From Panorpa germanica (lineage: Eukaryota; Arthropoda; Insecta; Mecoptera; Panorpidae), in the NCBI GenBank assembly GCA_963678705.1, contig OY783203.1, positions 44,268,347 to 44,332,346 of the forward strand: DNA of 64,000 bases. The letters run 5' to 3'. A model generated the notes under the pieces. It was given only the letters and a program-made list of their open reading frames with translations. It ran no database searches and was not told the DNA's origin. This document shows positions 12,209 to 23,941 of the stretch, piece by piece (within the stretch, counting starts at the first letter, position 1; each line of letters opens with the position of its first letter). The position numbers and the translations under genes are program-made.

Positions 12209-13342
12209 GACCTTATCCTATGAAATAAAACTAAAATGCAAATACATGCAACAAATGATCATCTAATAAAATATTGTGAATATAAAAAATAATATGTGAT
12301 ATAAACAAGCCAGAGTGTGGTAGTGTTAGTTACAAGAACTAAAGAGAGACGGTTGCCAAAAATCGTTAAATAAATTAAATAAAGTAATCAATTATTTTAA
12401 TTGATTTTAATATTTGATAATGGTATATGGAAACAAAATAAAATTATTGGAGAATAGAAAGAGCAAAAAGCAGAAGATTTGTTTTTAACAAACACAGACG
12501 GTATTCATTTTCCGTTTTAAGTTCCATGGCTTGTTATAAAAGTCAAATCGTATAGATAATTTGTTTTCACAACATATGACATTATGCTTCAATAAATCTA
12601 CGAGCTAACAAATCTACTTAAAATGACTTCCTGCAATATATTTTATCAACACAATAAGTTTGTAAGTTAAAATATCACTCAATATTCCTTCAAATAGAAA
12701 AAACCCTCTTATAAATCCATCATAGGTAATGATGTCGTGCTCAACAATAGAAAAATTGACTTTGAACAGAACTTTATAAGATAAGAAATACGAGTATACG
12801 TGCAGTATGAATATAAAAGTTTATGTCCATAAATGAAGAAAAGATCATACAACTAACTTCCCTGGGATATATTTTATGGGAGACTGAGGTGTTGATCTTG
12901 AAAGTGGTATCATAAAATAAGAAAAACTCAAATGTCAAGATTACCTCAAGTATTCTATTGACACCAGATATTGCTTCTACTTCTTATAAAAAGGTTAAGA
13001 ATATTGTATATGTTTCATTTTTAAATGTACTATAGTCGCTAAACATGTGTTATGTAAACGACACAGTGTAGCACAGTTGACACTGAGAGCGTTGATGCAT
13101 TAAGCCACACACATATATTTTTAGGTTAAATTGCCGCGTCAGCGGTATGTCAAAATTACTGTGATTATATGCGCATAGTCATTAAACCATTGGTAGTTGA
13201 TTTGCCATTACCAGTGCAGTATATTTAGACAAGCGGAACTTTCCGAGAATTTGAACAAAAAAATATGTTGAATTTTAAGTAACTTGCAGTTATGAAATGA
13301 AAAGAAAAATTTTGTGATTAGCACACCAAACATTTTAGAGAT
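12209..13342. other. AT-rich non-coding stretch
   Basis: No gene or shared repeat was recognised. Confidence 0.5.
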
Positions 13343-13425
13343 TACATTTATTTATTTAATGTAGGCCTATTTCTGAAGCTAAGTCCACCGAGGATAGAAG
13401 CATAAATGTTCTCCACCATTGCTTA
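13343..13425 (-). mobile_element. SINE fragment, 3' end only
   Basis: A minus-orientation tail fragment (TTTATTTATTTAATGTAGGC, then AGTCCACCGAGGA). The rest of the element is missing. It lies 118 bp from the full copy at 13543. Confidence 0.55.
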
Positions 13426-13542
13426 TGAAAGGAAGATTAACCAACCTTTTCCAAGCAAAATTTGTTATAAAGTCTTTTGTAAATTTCTCATATGATTAGT
13501 GGTATATATATTATTATATTTTTATTTTTAAAAATTTTTTTT

Positions 13543-13805
13543 TTATTTAATTTATTTAACGTCGGCCTATTTCCGATGCTGAGTCCTATCACCTATGACC
13601 TTCTTCAATGTTGGCACTATTATTGATGTAGTGGCCTCATATATGTGGAACACACCGCTGCCTAATAAGTGTACGATTAGGTATGACCATAATCAATATA
13701 AGCTGATAACAACCACACCCAGAAAATATTTATCTGGTCTCGGGATCGAACCCGAAGACATAGCAGTCAGCGTCAAGCTTCAATACTCTGATCCAGTGTG
13801 TCGTC

Positions 13806-13807
<2 letters not shown>
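13543..13807 (-). mobile_element. SINE, near full length
   Basis: A near-complete minus-orientation copy, with tail TTTAATTTATTTAACG at the left and head at the right. Box B reads CGGGATCGAACCCG in this orientation. The head ends at GTGTGTCGTC and runs directly into a (TA)n tract. It sits in the intron 3' of the mGluR exon, about 250 bp from the splice donor. Confidence 0.85.
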
Positions 13808-14770
<963 letters not shown>

Positions 14771-15128
14771 CAATGTTTACACCGAAAGAGACAGTTCTTA
14801 AAAGATTTTTGTCTTTTGTTGCTGTTTTAGTAAACAAAACACATTCCCATCTGGAGTCGGTAAGATCAAAGGAAAACGCGTTTGTTGTTATTTTTAGTCT
14901 GCTTGGTTTGAACACGCAGTTCTATTTTTTGTTAACATTTGCGCTTGTCTGTTGTTGTTTATCCCGTTTATAATTTTTATGAGATACGCAGAAAAACACT
15001 AAAAACAAAACCAGTGTGAACAGTCTGTTTTCGAAAAACAGAACTGTTTTAAAATAAAACAAAACATGATTTTATTGATTTTAAAAATTGTTTTCAAAAC
15101 TGTTCTCTCTGGTGTGAAACCGTCATTG
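14771..15128. mobile_element. MITE-like element with inverted ends
   Basis: The left end (CAATGTTTACACC, then AGAGACAGTT) and the right end, read inward on the other strand (CAATGACGGTTTCACACC, then AGAGAACAGTT), are imperfect inverted copies of about 35 bp. The centre also carries TGTTTTCG and AACAG palindromic words. The 61- to 66-codon frames inside lie on both strands and look accidental. The superfamily is undetermined. Confidence 0.45.
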
Positions 15129-16573
15129 AAAGACTTAGAAAACAATGAGTTAGCAGAAATATCATAAAAGCAAAAGTATTTTAAATTAGGTACAATTTAG
15201 TCTTTTCATATTGTATAATATATTTGTTTTCACTATTTATCTCTTTTGCAGTCACTTATTTATGGAGGTTATCGACCGCTTACCGATCGAAATATTTGAC
15301 CCCTGTTCTTCACTTACTAGAAGTGACTTACTAGGGTGAGAAGAAATAGGAAAGAAGGGTGATTAGAACCTTTGATAAGAGACAAAGATCAATACTCTAA
15401 AACAAGAAAAGAACATTATTTTGTTTAAATGTCAAAATTGCCGACACCCATTTTGTTATCTTTTAATGTCAGATAAATCATTGAATATGAATTCATATAT
15501 TTTGTTGTTTTATATGACAGATTCTCCCTTTGGGCATTGAAACTGATTATGTGTCACTATCTGGGTTGCAGCCCAGTGGTACGAGTATTAAAACATCGCC
15601 ATTGCCGTCGCCAAACCCGTCGCCGTCGTTTACCAACGAATAACACCACATTGAGCATCGTGATCCCTGGGATTTATGGTTTTCCATTTCATAACCTATT
15701 TTCTATCAATTATCATGACACTTTCAAAATCTGTACTTTACAATATATTACTGATACATTGGTTTGTTTATTTAATAAATAAATATTGTTAAATCAAGAT
15801 TTAATAATTGTTTTTATACGCCTTTTCGGCATTACATTCAATTACATTGAATGGCATTACATTTACAATTTAAATTCTCTACTTCCATATCAAGTTCTTC
15901 TACTCTCTCTTTCTATCCTTCTTCTTATATCCATAAAGCTATATTGTGTAACCAAACTACGCCACTGGATTATCAAAATTTAGTCTAATCGTGGGAGTCC
16001 AGTATGAACACTGTTCCCATCATCCCTTAAACAGAATAATAATAAATAAGAAATATAATTATATTTGTTCTTATAATTATAATTTATTTATCAATTATAC
16101 TTATAATTGATAAACATTAAAATAGAAACTTCCTCTCCCTAAGGTATATCCAGCGTGAAACCACGTTTCCATAGACTATTTAAAAATTTTGTTTATAGGC
16201 TAAGAATAACGTTTACTAATAAATCCCAAAGTTTCAGAGTTTCAGAATAATTAATAACAAAGTTGGTAATTTTCAAGATCACCTGCCATTTGAAGCATGT
16301 CAAACTTCCTATCCGCCCAACTATTTTCTAGTATACATAAAATATATCTCTTTAGAATTTTGAAACAATTTAGGATAGTAAGGAAAAACGTTTTATAAAC
16401 GAATTTAAAAAAAAAATAGCTCTTCATTATTTTTAATTTTTAATATCTATTTGAGTGCATCAACTTTCGATACTTAAAACAATATATACTATTATAAACA
16501 TTTGCAAAACATAATAAACAACTTATAAACACGAGTATGGGTATTCAAAAATCACTTTGTTTCATTGATATAG
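15129..16573. other. AT-rich non-coding stretch
   Basis: No gene is seen. A short GC-rich low-complexity patch of CGTCGCC-like words at 15596-15640 produces an Arg-rich open frame that is taken as accidental. Confidence 0.5.
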
Positions 16574-17005
16574 TCAATAAGATTTTAGACTTTCTCTGCT
16601 TTCAAAAATCTGCTTATAGTTTTCCGACTTATTACAATTTAATCTGTACAATGATCCAAGTGTCATGTTAAATTTCACAACAATTCGATGCTCTATTTTT
16701 ACACTTAACATTTTTCCGACGAAAGAGAAGGCTTCAAAATAAAAAGCTGGCATTTCGCACATACACACTTCTTCTGTAGCAGCGTCAGTCTCGTTATTTA
16801 AAAGCCGCACCTCGTAGTACCTCGAATTACAATAAGGGGAAAAACCAAGGGTACTGACATATTGCACTTCAGTACATAAACAATAAAATGTAAATTGTTT
16901 TATTTTAAATTTGATATCGAGGTCTTTTTCACTACTTGGCTGAATAAAATTGTTGTCGCATAAAATAAATAGAAATTTAAATTTTTTGCACGTGGGGTAC
17001 AACAT
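16574..17005 (-). CDS. Unassigned 143-codon ORF
   Basis: An uninterrupted minus-strand frame from ATG at 17005, unusually long for DNA this AT-rich. The middle is compositionally protein-like: YVSTLGFSPYC, then YYEVRLLNNETDAATEEVCM, then FYFEAFSFVGKMLSVKIEHR, with 9 Cys in all and no signal peptide or membrane span. I do not recognise the family. TATATAAT followed by TTATATAGG on the minus strand at about 17097-17117 could be a TATA box some 100 bp upstream of the ATG. No close AATAAA was found on that strand. If the receptor gene extends upstream, this lies in its intron on the same strand. It may be a small intronless gene, a transposon remnant or a decayed gene. Confidence 0.35.
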   Translation of the reverse strand: MLYPTCKKFKFLFILCDNNFIQPSSEKDLDIKFKIKQFTFYCLCTEVQYVSTLGFSPYCNSRYYEVRLLNNETDAATEEVCMCEMPAFYFEAFSFVGKMLSVKIEHRIVVKFNMTLGSLYRLNCNKSENYKQIFESRESLKSY

Positions 17006-17240
17006 TTATGATGATTTTATCTATTGAAATTGTGAAAAAATCGCATAGCAAAAGAATTGGAAGATATGGGCAATGTGAAAATATAATAAATCGTACCCTA
17101 TATAAGATATTATATAGCAAAATGCTGAATGTTGGTGAAAAGCACAATTTTCTACAAAAATAGAAGTAACTGTGAATTATTAGATCAGCACCGCCAATCG
17201 CAGGTGGTGCGCTCAGGTACATTGCCAAATCAGGTATCAA

Positions 17241-17859
17241 GCATACAGTTTTACCAAATACACAAATCCAAGCTTTTACAGTAATACACTCCTACACATC
17301 TAGCTTACGAATATATGCTACTTATTTACATATATATTTATGTGAATGTGTTAAACAATACACATCCATGTATGAGTAAATATGCTTCCTATATAGTATA
17401 GGAAAACATGCGTGCAAATGTTCATATGTATTTTATCCCTCAACACCATTCTACATCTAAAAACGCCGTGAAGGATCAGGTCAGTATCCTTGGAAGTATA
17501 AGAGGATTGTTTTTGAAACTCTGATTAGGTGGATACCCTTCCCAGTTAACCCCATTCTCAGTCTAACAAAACAAAAGTGTAAAAGATTTCTATAGTCTAC
17601 AGAAAACTTAAAGTGATATGTACTAAGAATAACCCTTAAAACATCTTAAAAAATAGTCAATATATTAAAAGAAAACATTGTCTATCTTTTGAAAGCAAGG
17701 AAAGTCTGAAAAATCTTATAAACTTTATCAATAAAACTAATAGGCTGACATTAAATGAATTAAATAAATAAATACAATAGGTAATTTACGGTTTTATTTA
17801 ATGTACTCCTTTTGTAATTTGTTCAACTGCGGTACTAAAGGTAAGATGAGGTACTAAAA
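17241..17859. other. AT-rich non-coding stretch
   Basis: No gene or shared repeat was recognised. Confidence 0.5.
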
Positions 17860-18200
17860 ATTTAGGCTTGCTACTATGACGAAGTTTTCTTAATTTTTAT
17901 AAGAGCTTTAAGCCCCTGGCGGAAGTTAGCGCCCATTAGAGTAGTCTGACAATTGTGAATGTTTGTTTTTAACTATATTCTGAAAAACATATATAAAAAC
18001 CAACCATCAAACTCTCACGCAGGTGAGTGAGTTTATTACCTTATGTACCATTTGCATCTGGTACGTCTAAAAAGGCCCCACTATTTACATACTACACTAT
18101 TTATTTTCAAAATTATAGCTTTGCTAAAATGACGTAAGTTTTGAGGCTTCGCGATCTTACTCTAAAAGCATAAGTGAGAGTTAGTCTACAACCTAACTAC
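17860..18200 (+). repeat. Dispersed repeat DR-E, long copy
   Basis: It shares with 21985-22165 the order: a GGC...TACTA(T/C)GACG(A/T)AGTTT block, then a TATTTTCAAAAT...CTTTGCTAAAA block, then GGCTTCGCGATCTTACTCTA, which corresponds to GGCTCTGTGATCTTGGACTA there. Shorter relatives of the last block occur at 47255-47385, 51222-51305 and 59212-59300. Divergence is high and the class is unknown. Confidence 0.45.
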
Positions 18201-18600
18201 CTCGGCAACCCAGAAGACAATCCACTTCTTGTCATCGAAGAAAGCAAGTGTTAACTGTATACTCTATAGGTTACACTTTACTTAACACTATCAAGAAATG
18301 TCTTCCAGTTGAAAGCGCACCCCCAGTTTTCGATATTTAGAAACATACTAAATAGACCGTTCACCACAGTGAACGAGTGAACGACAAGACTCAAAAAATG
18401 ATAAAAGATATCAGAGAAATAAAAACGATTGTGTTGTGAAAATTCATGTTCGTTCTATTTAAAAAGGGTGTTAAATACATCATTCTTGAAAATGATGAAG
18501 AAGAAAGTCAAAAGACAAACCGTAGTGTACTGTAACGTTAGAGAAAGAGCGACGGACTGCTGTAGATTCTGCCTGTACCATTATATTTTCAGAATTTGAA
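18201..18600. other. AT-rich non-coding stretch
   Basis: No gene or shared repeat was recognised. Confidence 0.5.
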
Positions 18601-18778
18601 TGTTATTGAGTTTAATTGATTATGTACATTGTACATACATAATCAAAAACTTATTAAGCAGCGGTGTATAGGGCCACATATATAAGGCCACGTCGCAAGA
18701 AAAACTCTCAACATAGGAGATCATCAGCGATAATACTCAGCATCGGAAATAGGTCGAGTCAGATAAATTGAATTTAGA
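18601..18778 (+). mobile_element. SINE copy, 5' truncated
   Basis: The plus-orientation 3' two-thirds of the SINE: TTGATTATGTACATTGTACA, then CTTATTAAGCAGCGGTGTA, GGCCACGTCG and CTCAGCATCGGAAATAGG. The head with box B is absent. 5' truncation is the usual product of retrotransposition by target-primed reverse transcription. Confidence 0.8.
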
Positions 18779-20689
18779 AAATGGAAAACTTTGCAGACCC
18801 GATAAAGTGAATAAACAATAATCAACTTATAATTTCTTTTCAGTTCAGTTTTTGAGAATATATTTTCCAAATTTTTAACCAACTTCAGCTAACTCCTAAC
18901 GGAATTTCAGCAATGTGCTGTTTGAGGTGTGTCGCACTAAAGGGTATATTTTTAAGAGAAATATTTTGTTTCTAATTCAAATTTTGAAATAAGAGTGAAC
19001 TACATGACTGTAATGATGACGTCATACAAAAATTTAATAATGAAACATTATCGTTTTAGTATCAATTGATCAAGCAAAAATGGATTACGTACCACTTTAA
19101 TACAAATTATTTCATTTCTATAAATGCTGGCTATAGCGTACAGTCAGTTTTACTTTTGACCAGCTGTTTGTGTGACGCCAAGACGTCAGCTCCAGCAATC
19201 TGGATATATTGCAGCACGATCTACTACAGATAAGGATGATCAACATGATTATAGATAGTACTAACCTGTATTCAATACGTGTTAAAATTTCATTACATTT
19301 CGACCATTGGTTTACGAGTTACAGTAGTTTTAGCGACGCTACTTTTGTAATTTTCAAAACAATGTAAAAATCTGAATTATGGAAAAAATACCAAGTCCGA
19401 ATAACATTTATCAAGCCATTGCTCTGCTTGAATGGTATTTCTTCCCACCAAACTATCTATTGGTACTATCTAAAAATCATATGAATTTGCCAGTAATGGC
19501 GCCATATATATGTCATCCTACTAACTTATTGACTGGTGTATTAGAATACATAATCATACTAAGTCGAATCGTAACAGATATTTGAAAGGAATTAATTAAT
19601 TTAATTAGTTCTGTAACTCTGTCTATACGAGTTCATCCTCCATACTAAATGGTTCCTAAAAGTTGAACTTAGTAGTCTATACGAAAGTAGTGTTCTTAAT
19701 ATTAAATTTGTTTTCGGTAAGGAGATATTTCCGTTCGCGTGAGAGCTTATCCATAAGTCTTTTAAAGCCCACACTACGAGTATACGGAGATTTTTCGTCC
19801 AAACACATTTGGCAAACACATTTATTTCAAAACAAAGCATTCGATCTTCTTAAGGTTAATTCAGAACTACATAAAAAAAAGGAACCTAAATAAAATAAAA
19901 TAAAAGTAAAAGAAAAGTGAGATAGGTTTTTCTTCAGAGAACTTCTTTAAATATACGTGATCCTATGCATTGAATGTTATGGACCAATCATTGTCTTTAT
20001 ATTTTATTGTCTGTATACTGTTTAAATTTATTTGTTTTTTAACTTTCAAATAAATGGTGTCTTTTTTCAAAGGGTTAAACATGATGATACAAGTGTTAGA
20101 CAGGCTTCTGTAGATTCAAATTTAAAATGAGATGTTGTGCGAAAAACTGGAAAGAAACTTTGGTAGTCTACTTTTCAAGGTTTTATCTGACTTATAGAGA
20201 ACCACTATTTTCTCTATAATGTTTCCTGTTAATTGCAATATAATCTTCGTTAATTTAAATATTTTTTACTTTTTTAGCACCAAGTTGCAAAATATTCTAT
20301 TTACGTATATAGTCAAGCATCAGTTAATCACACTAGCTAAGCTGAGTATCATAATGTGTACTAAAACTAAAGCAAAACATAACCCTGCAACCGGGATGTT
20401 CAGAGCACTGAACTTTAACCACAAACTTAAACGGTATTAGTCTTTTGCATGAACAAACGTGTTGTTTCATAAACCGCTAAACTGTTATACACACATTATA
20501 CGAGTATATGTGTTGCTTAAGTTATGTGATCATTTAATGAGTCATATATATAGGGTTAATATTACAATTGATTAAATTATAATACGTAATAAATAGAATA
20601 GGAAATAGGAATTGAATGAGCATTACGGCACTTTCTGTGGCTGAGGTAGTTAGAACTATGTTCTATACTCAGAATTAATTTATTTATCA
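18779..20689. other. AT-rich non-coding stretch
   Basis: No gene is recognised. Short open frames at 19379-19585, 19601-19893 and 20219-20440 have neither domains nor splice context. Confidence 0.5.
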
Positions 20690-20920
20690 TTTAATTTATT
20701 TAACGTTGGCCTATTTTCGATGCTGAGTCCTTGCACCGAAGATCTACTAATATGATGTCAGTTTTTGTTGTGTCATCACCTCAATATATAAACTACAGCA
20801 CTGCCTAATAAGTTTATGATTATGTATGTACATAATCAATTTATTTTCATAACTACCAATTTCGGCAAATATACCTCTGGTTCAGGGAGCGAACCCGAAG
20901 ACACAGTAGTCAGCGTCAAG
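20690..20920 (-). mobile_element. SINE copy, nearly full length
   Basis: Minus orientation, with tail TTTAATTTATTTAACGTTGG, CGATGCTGAGTCC, a dyad TATGTATGTACATAATC and box B as GAACCCGAAGACACAG. The head beyond CAGCGTCAAG is missing. Confidence 0.82.
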
Positions 20921-21670
20921 TATTACGTACTTCCTTTTTTAAATTTACTGTAAAGTTACAGCATAACTTTACTACATTGCATAAGTAATAATTCAGTTTC
21001 TATTAGCATTAGAAATTGGCCAACGTAAATAGAAGTAATCTTCTAATTTCTAAATAAAATAAAATGTTCATTTCTATGCACCCCACCAAACTGTCAATGA
21101 TGTTGAGGGATGTCAATCAGACATTATAATCCCAATGAAAGCATAGTAAATCTCAAAGTAAGGGTTTTCCCAAAAATAACAGAAACAATCGCTTTAAGTT
21201 TATTTTCGTCTTTGTATTTATCCCCTCAAGTATTCTACATTGGATTGGAACTTTAACGAATTGCTAGTACTCACTGCACAGTTCCAATATATTTTTTATA
21301 TCCATTTACTTTTCTTTTGTTTTTCTTTCAGTAATATATACCAAAGCTCATTATTATTTTAAGAGCAAAGGCTTCTACAATATTCTTTTAAAATAGTTTG
21401 CAAATAATGTTTATTTACAAAGTTTATTTTATATTTATTGAAAGTAAAAGAATTAACTTGTAGAATACTTAATTTTCTTATATAAAACATTTGAAATATT
21501 TCATTCGATTTTTTTTTTAACGATGACTAAACTAACTACGTTTGTTTAAATTAAATAATAATAGTTATATAAACTATTCATTTAACTTCTTTATCGTTAA
21601 TAAAATAAAAACTATTTCGAGAAAGGAACGTGGTAGTCTAGTAATCGAACATTGATAGTCATAGCCACCA
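20921..21670. other. AT-rich non-coding stretch
   Basis: No gene or shared repeat was recognised. Confidence 0.5.
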
Positions 21671-21832
21671 TGCAACTTATTTTCTATGCTGTGTTCTATC
21701 ACCAACAACTTTCAATAATGTTGGCAGTATTTATGACTCCATACATAAAGGATCTAGCGCTATCTTATAGCGCTAAACATACCGTCCATCCGGAGATCCA
21801 ACCTGAAGGCACAGCAGTCTAAAGTCAAGCAT
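21671..21832 (-). mobile_element. SINE copy, degraded
   Basis: A minus-orientation copy with ATGTTGGCAGTATTTATG, a deleted middle, and the box-B and head region (GGAGATCCAACC, GGCACAGCAGTC, GTCAAGCAT). Confidence 0.7.
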
Positions 21833-21984
21833 AAAAGATCTGCGACACTGTGCCAATTAATGTACCTAACACATTGACGTAATGTAGATTATTATCAATC
21901 GTAGATCTCTTACAGCTACGGTGTATGTATCTTATAGATATAGAGTAAAATCCCAGAGCCCCCAGATCTAAGATCTTAAAGTAA

Positions 21985-22165
21985 TACTTTAAGCAACATA
22001 TATAAAATTTAGGCATAGTACTACGACGTAGTTTACCTATTTTCCACTCGCTTCCATTACGCTAGCAAGTACATATTACAGTATTTGTTTTCAAAATTTC
22101 CACTTTGCTAAAAGAACATAGGTCTTGGGGCTCTGTGATCTTGGACTACGAGTATTATATACGAG
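21985..22165 (+). repeat. Dispersed repeat DR-E, copy
   Basis: Counterpart of 17860-18200, with the GTACTACGACGTAGTTTACC and CTTTGCTAAAAGAACATAGG blocks and GGCTCTGTGATCTTGGACTA at the end. It is followed by a cluster of TACGAGTA words. Confidence 0.45.
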
Positions 22166-22825
22166 TATGTATACGAGTTATATACTCGTATTGTTTTATA
22201 TACGATAGCGAAACGAATACGATACTTCACAGAACAGCACATTCACAAGACGAGAACTTATGTCCTATATAATTAGTATTAATAACAAGTGCGTGGATAT
22301 AGTCAATGGGATGAAAGTTACTCAGTATTTTATAAGGGGAAGACTTTGTATTACTTTTATGCTTGATACATTTAGCTAATTTAAATTAAGCATTTATATA
22401 TGAAAAGGAAAGAAAAGGAAGGAAAGGAAGGGAACATTTATATAAGAGGATGTCTTTATTTCATTAATACGTAGATTAAATACAATACAATTATATTTCT
22501 GAGATCAACAACTTGTGCTCGTATTATATATTAACTATACTCTCTTATAAAACTCAATATGTACTTTGGCCTTTTAATGAAGGGTATTATGGTATTCATA
22601 TATTAATTAAATTGAGACATTATGAGATTTAGTGCTATTAGTATAAGATAGTAATTAGAAGGATGGAGTAAATATACGAAGAAGAAGGTATAAGAAGACG
22701 GTTATAAGGTTGTTTATACGCAGTTTCTTATTTATACGCAGTGAACCTATTTACCATTAACGTTTCTAAAACAACATTTTTGTTTTCAAAATATTCAGCA
22801 GAAGGTATTGGATCATATATCGCGT
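22166..22825. other. AT-rich non-coding stretch
   Basis: No gene is seen. A GGAAA/GGAAG-rich purine tract lies at 22402-22434. Confidence 0.5.
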
Positions 22826-22918
22826 TATCCTGTAAGGTAGGCAACTACCCCTGAAAATGGAAGGCGCTGAAGCCTTATGCCGATTCTCAGCCGTTGGTAT
22901 TAGTGAAGTAAAGTAAGT
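22826..22918 (+). repeat. Dispersed repeat DR-F, copy
   Basis: Contains CAACTACCCCTGAAAATGGA, GGCGCTGAAGCCTTATGCC and AGTGAAGTA. The same blocks occur at 27331-27417 (same orientation) and 47848-47938 (inverted). It is about 90 bp long and the class is unknown. Confidence 0.55.
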
Positions 22919-23069
22919 ATAAATTGCATGTAATTATCATAAAGCATCAATAAGTAGGACGGTTGCGGTTGTGTGCGCCGAGGGTACTATCACTTAGAGT
23001 AAAATTCTTTGACATGGGATAAGCCACTTCAGGCGACCCCTGTTGGAATATTATATCTTCTATGAAATA

Positions 23070-23172
23070 TAATTCTCGGCGACTCAACATCTGAAGAGAA
23101 GGAAGGGTAAAGGGAGTGAAGTGTACTCCCTTCACCCTTCCTTCTCTTCAGATGTTGAGTCGCCGAGAATTT
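23070..23172. repeat. Near-perfect 47-bp-stem hairpin
   Basis: The left arm at 23071-23117 and right arm at 23125-23171 are inverted copies with a single mismatch, enclosing a 7-nt loop (GAAGTGT). The outer end reads AATTCTCGGCGACTCAACAT and is complemented by the other side. A transcript of either strand would fold into one uninterrupted stem. Such a high match with so short a loop indicates a very recent inverted duplication, an assembly or library fold-back artefact, or a selected hairpin RNA. No terminal duplication marks it as a transposon. The open frames crossing it on the minus strand are by-products. Confidence 0.9.
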
Positions 23173-23669
23173 TAGTATAGGATAGTAAGCGCTAAGGCAT
23201 TTTCTCAGGTAGACAAACGACTTGCAATTAAAGTTTTTCATTTATTTTCTATCTGGGTAATATCATTGTTTTATTTTAACGAGAATTTTATAGTGTAATG
23301 ACTGCTTCCTAAACTTTCACATATCCTAAATTTTTGGAAACCGAAGACATAATTTTTAAATATTTACTTGTATAAGTCACTAAGGGTGTAATACCCGAAA
23401 GTATCGACAAATCGGGAAATTGTTTTTCTTTGATAAGAAAGTTAACTTTTATATTAAAATATAACAAATAAAACTTATACGAGTATCATGTTGGGTCTCA
23501 GACTCTGTAATGGATTACACAAACGCCTTCTACGTACAAGACAGATCGCTTTAAAGAAAGTAAAACGTCTTGGTATTTTATGGGCAAAAAATACGGATAT
23601 CAGTAGGACAGTAAAAACAAGTACTTTCATAATTATTTTGCTAAGATTGCATAATTTATCAAAACTACA
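23173..23669. other. AT-rich non-coding stretch
   Basis: No gene is recognised. A 116-codon plus-strand frame from 23488 runs into the SINE that follows and is not a gene. Confidence 0.5.
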
Positions 23670-23941
23670 GACGACACAGTGGGCGAGAGCATTGATGCTT
23701 GACGCCGACTGCTGTGTCTTCGGGTTCGATCCCCGGACCAGGTATATATTTTCTGGGTTTGGTTATTATGAACTTATATTGATTATGGTCATACATAATC
23801 GTACACTTATTAGGCAGTGGTGTAGCCCACATATATGAGGCCACGACACCATAAATACTGCCAACATTGAAGGAGGTCGTCGGTGATAGGACTCAGCATC
23901 GGAAATAGGCCGACGTTAAATAAATTAAATAAAAAAAAAAA
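23670..23941 (+). mobile_element. SINE, full-length reference copy
   Basis: The best copy of the window's main family, about 255 bp plus an A-rich tail. The head starts AGACGACACAGTGGGCGAGA and holds a box-A-like TGGGCGAGAGC and, about 40 bp on, a perfect polymerase III box B, GGTTCGATCCC, so it is tRNA-like. GACACAG at 23675 pairs with CTGTGTC at 23714, and GGCG and AGCA/TGCT stems nest inside that. The middle has a CATACATAATCG segment and TTAGGCAGTGGTGTAGCCCA. The 3' end is CATCGGAAATAGGCCGACG followed by TTAAATAAATTAAAT and an A run. It has no coding capacity and would depend on an unidentified LINE. About 21 other copies occur in the window in both orientations, with variable 5' truncation. 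Confidence 0.9.

Noticed and set aside
15537-15782. 81-codon frame with an Arg-rich start
   Set aside because: The Arg run comes from a short CGTCGCC low-complexity patch; the rest is ordinary AT-rich sequence.
23713-23745. Possible tRNA gene (box B GGTTCGATCCC)
   Set aside because: The sequence does not fold into a cloverleaf and recurs many times as the head of a dispersed SINE.
23488-23838. 116-codon plus-strand frame
   Set aside because: Its second half is the SINE head and middle, and the first half has no recognisable feature.
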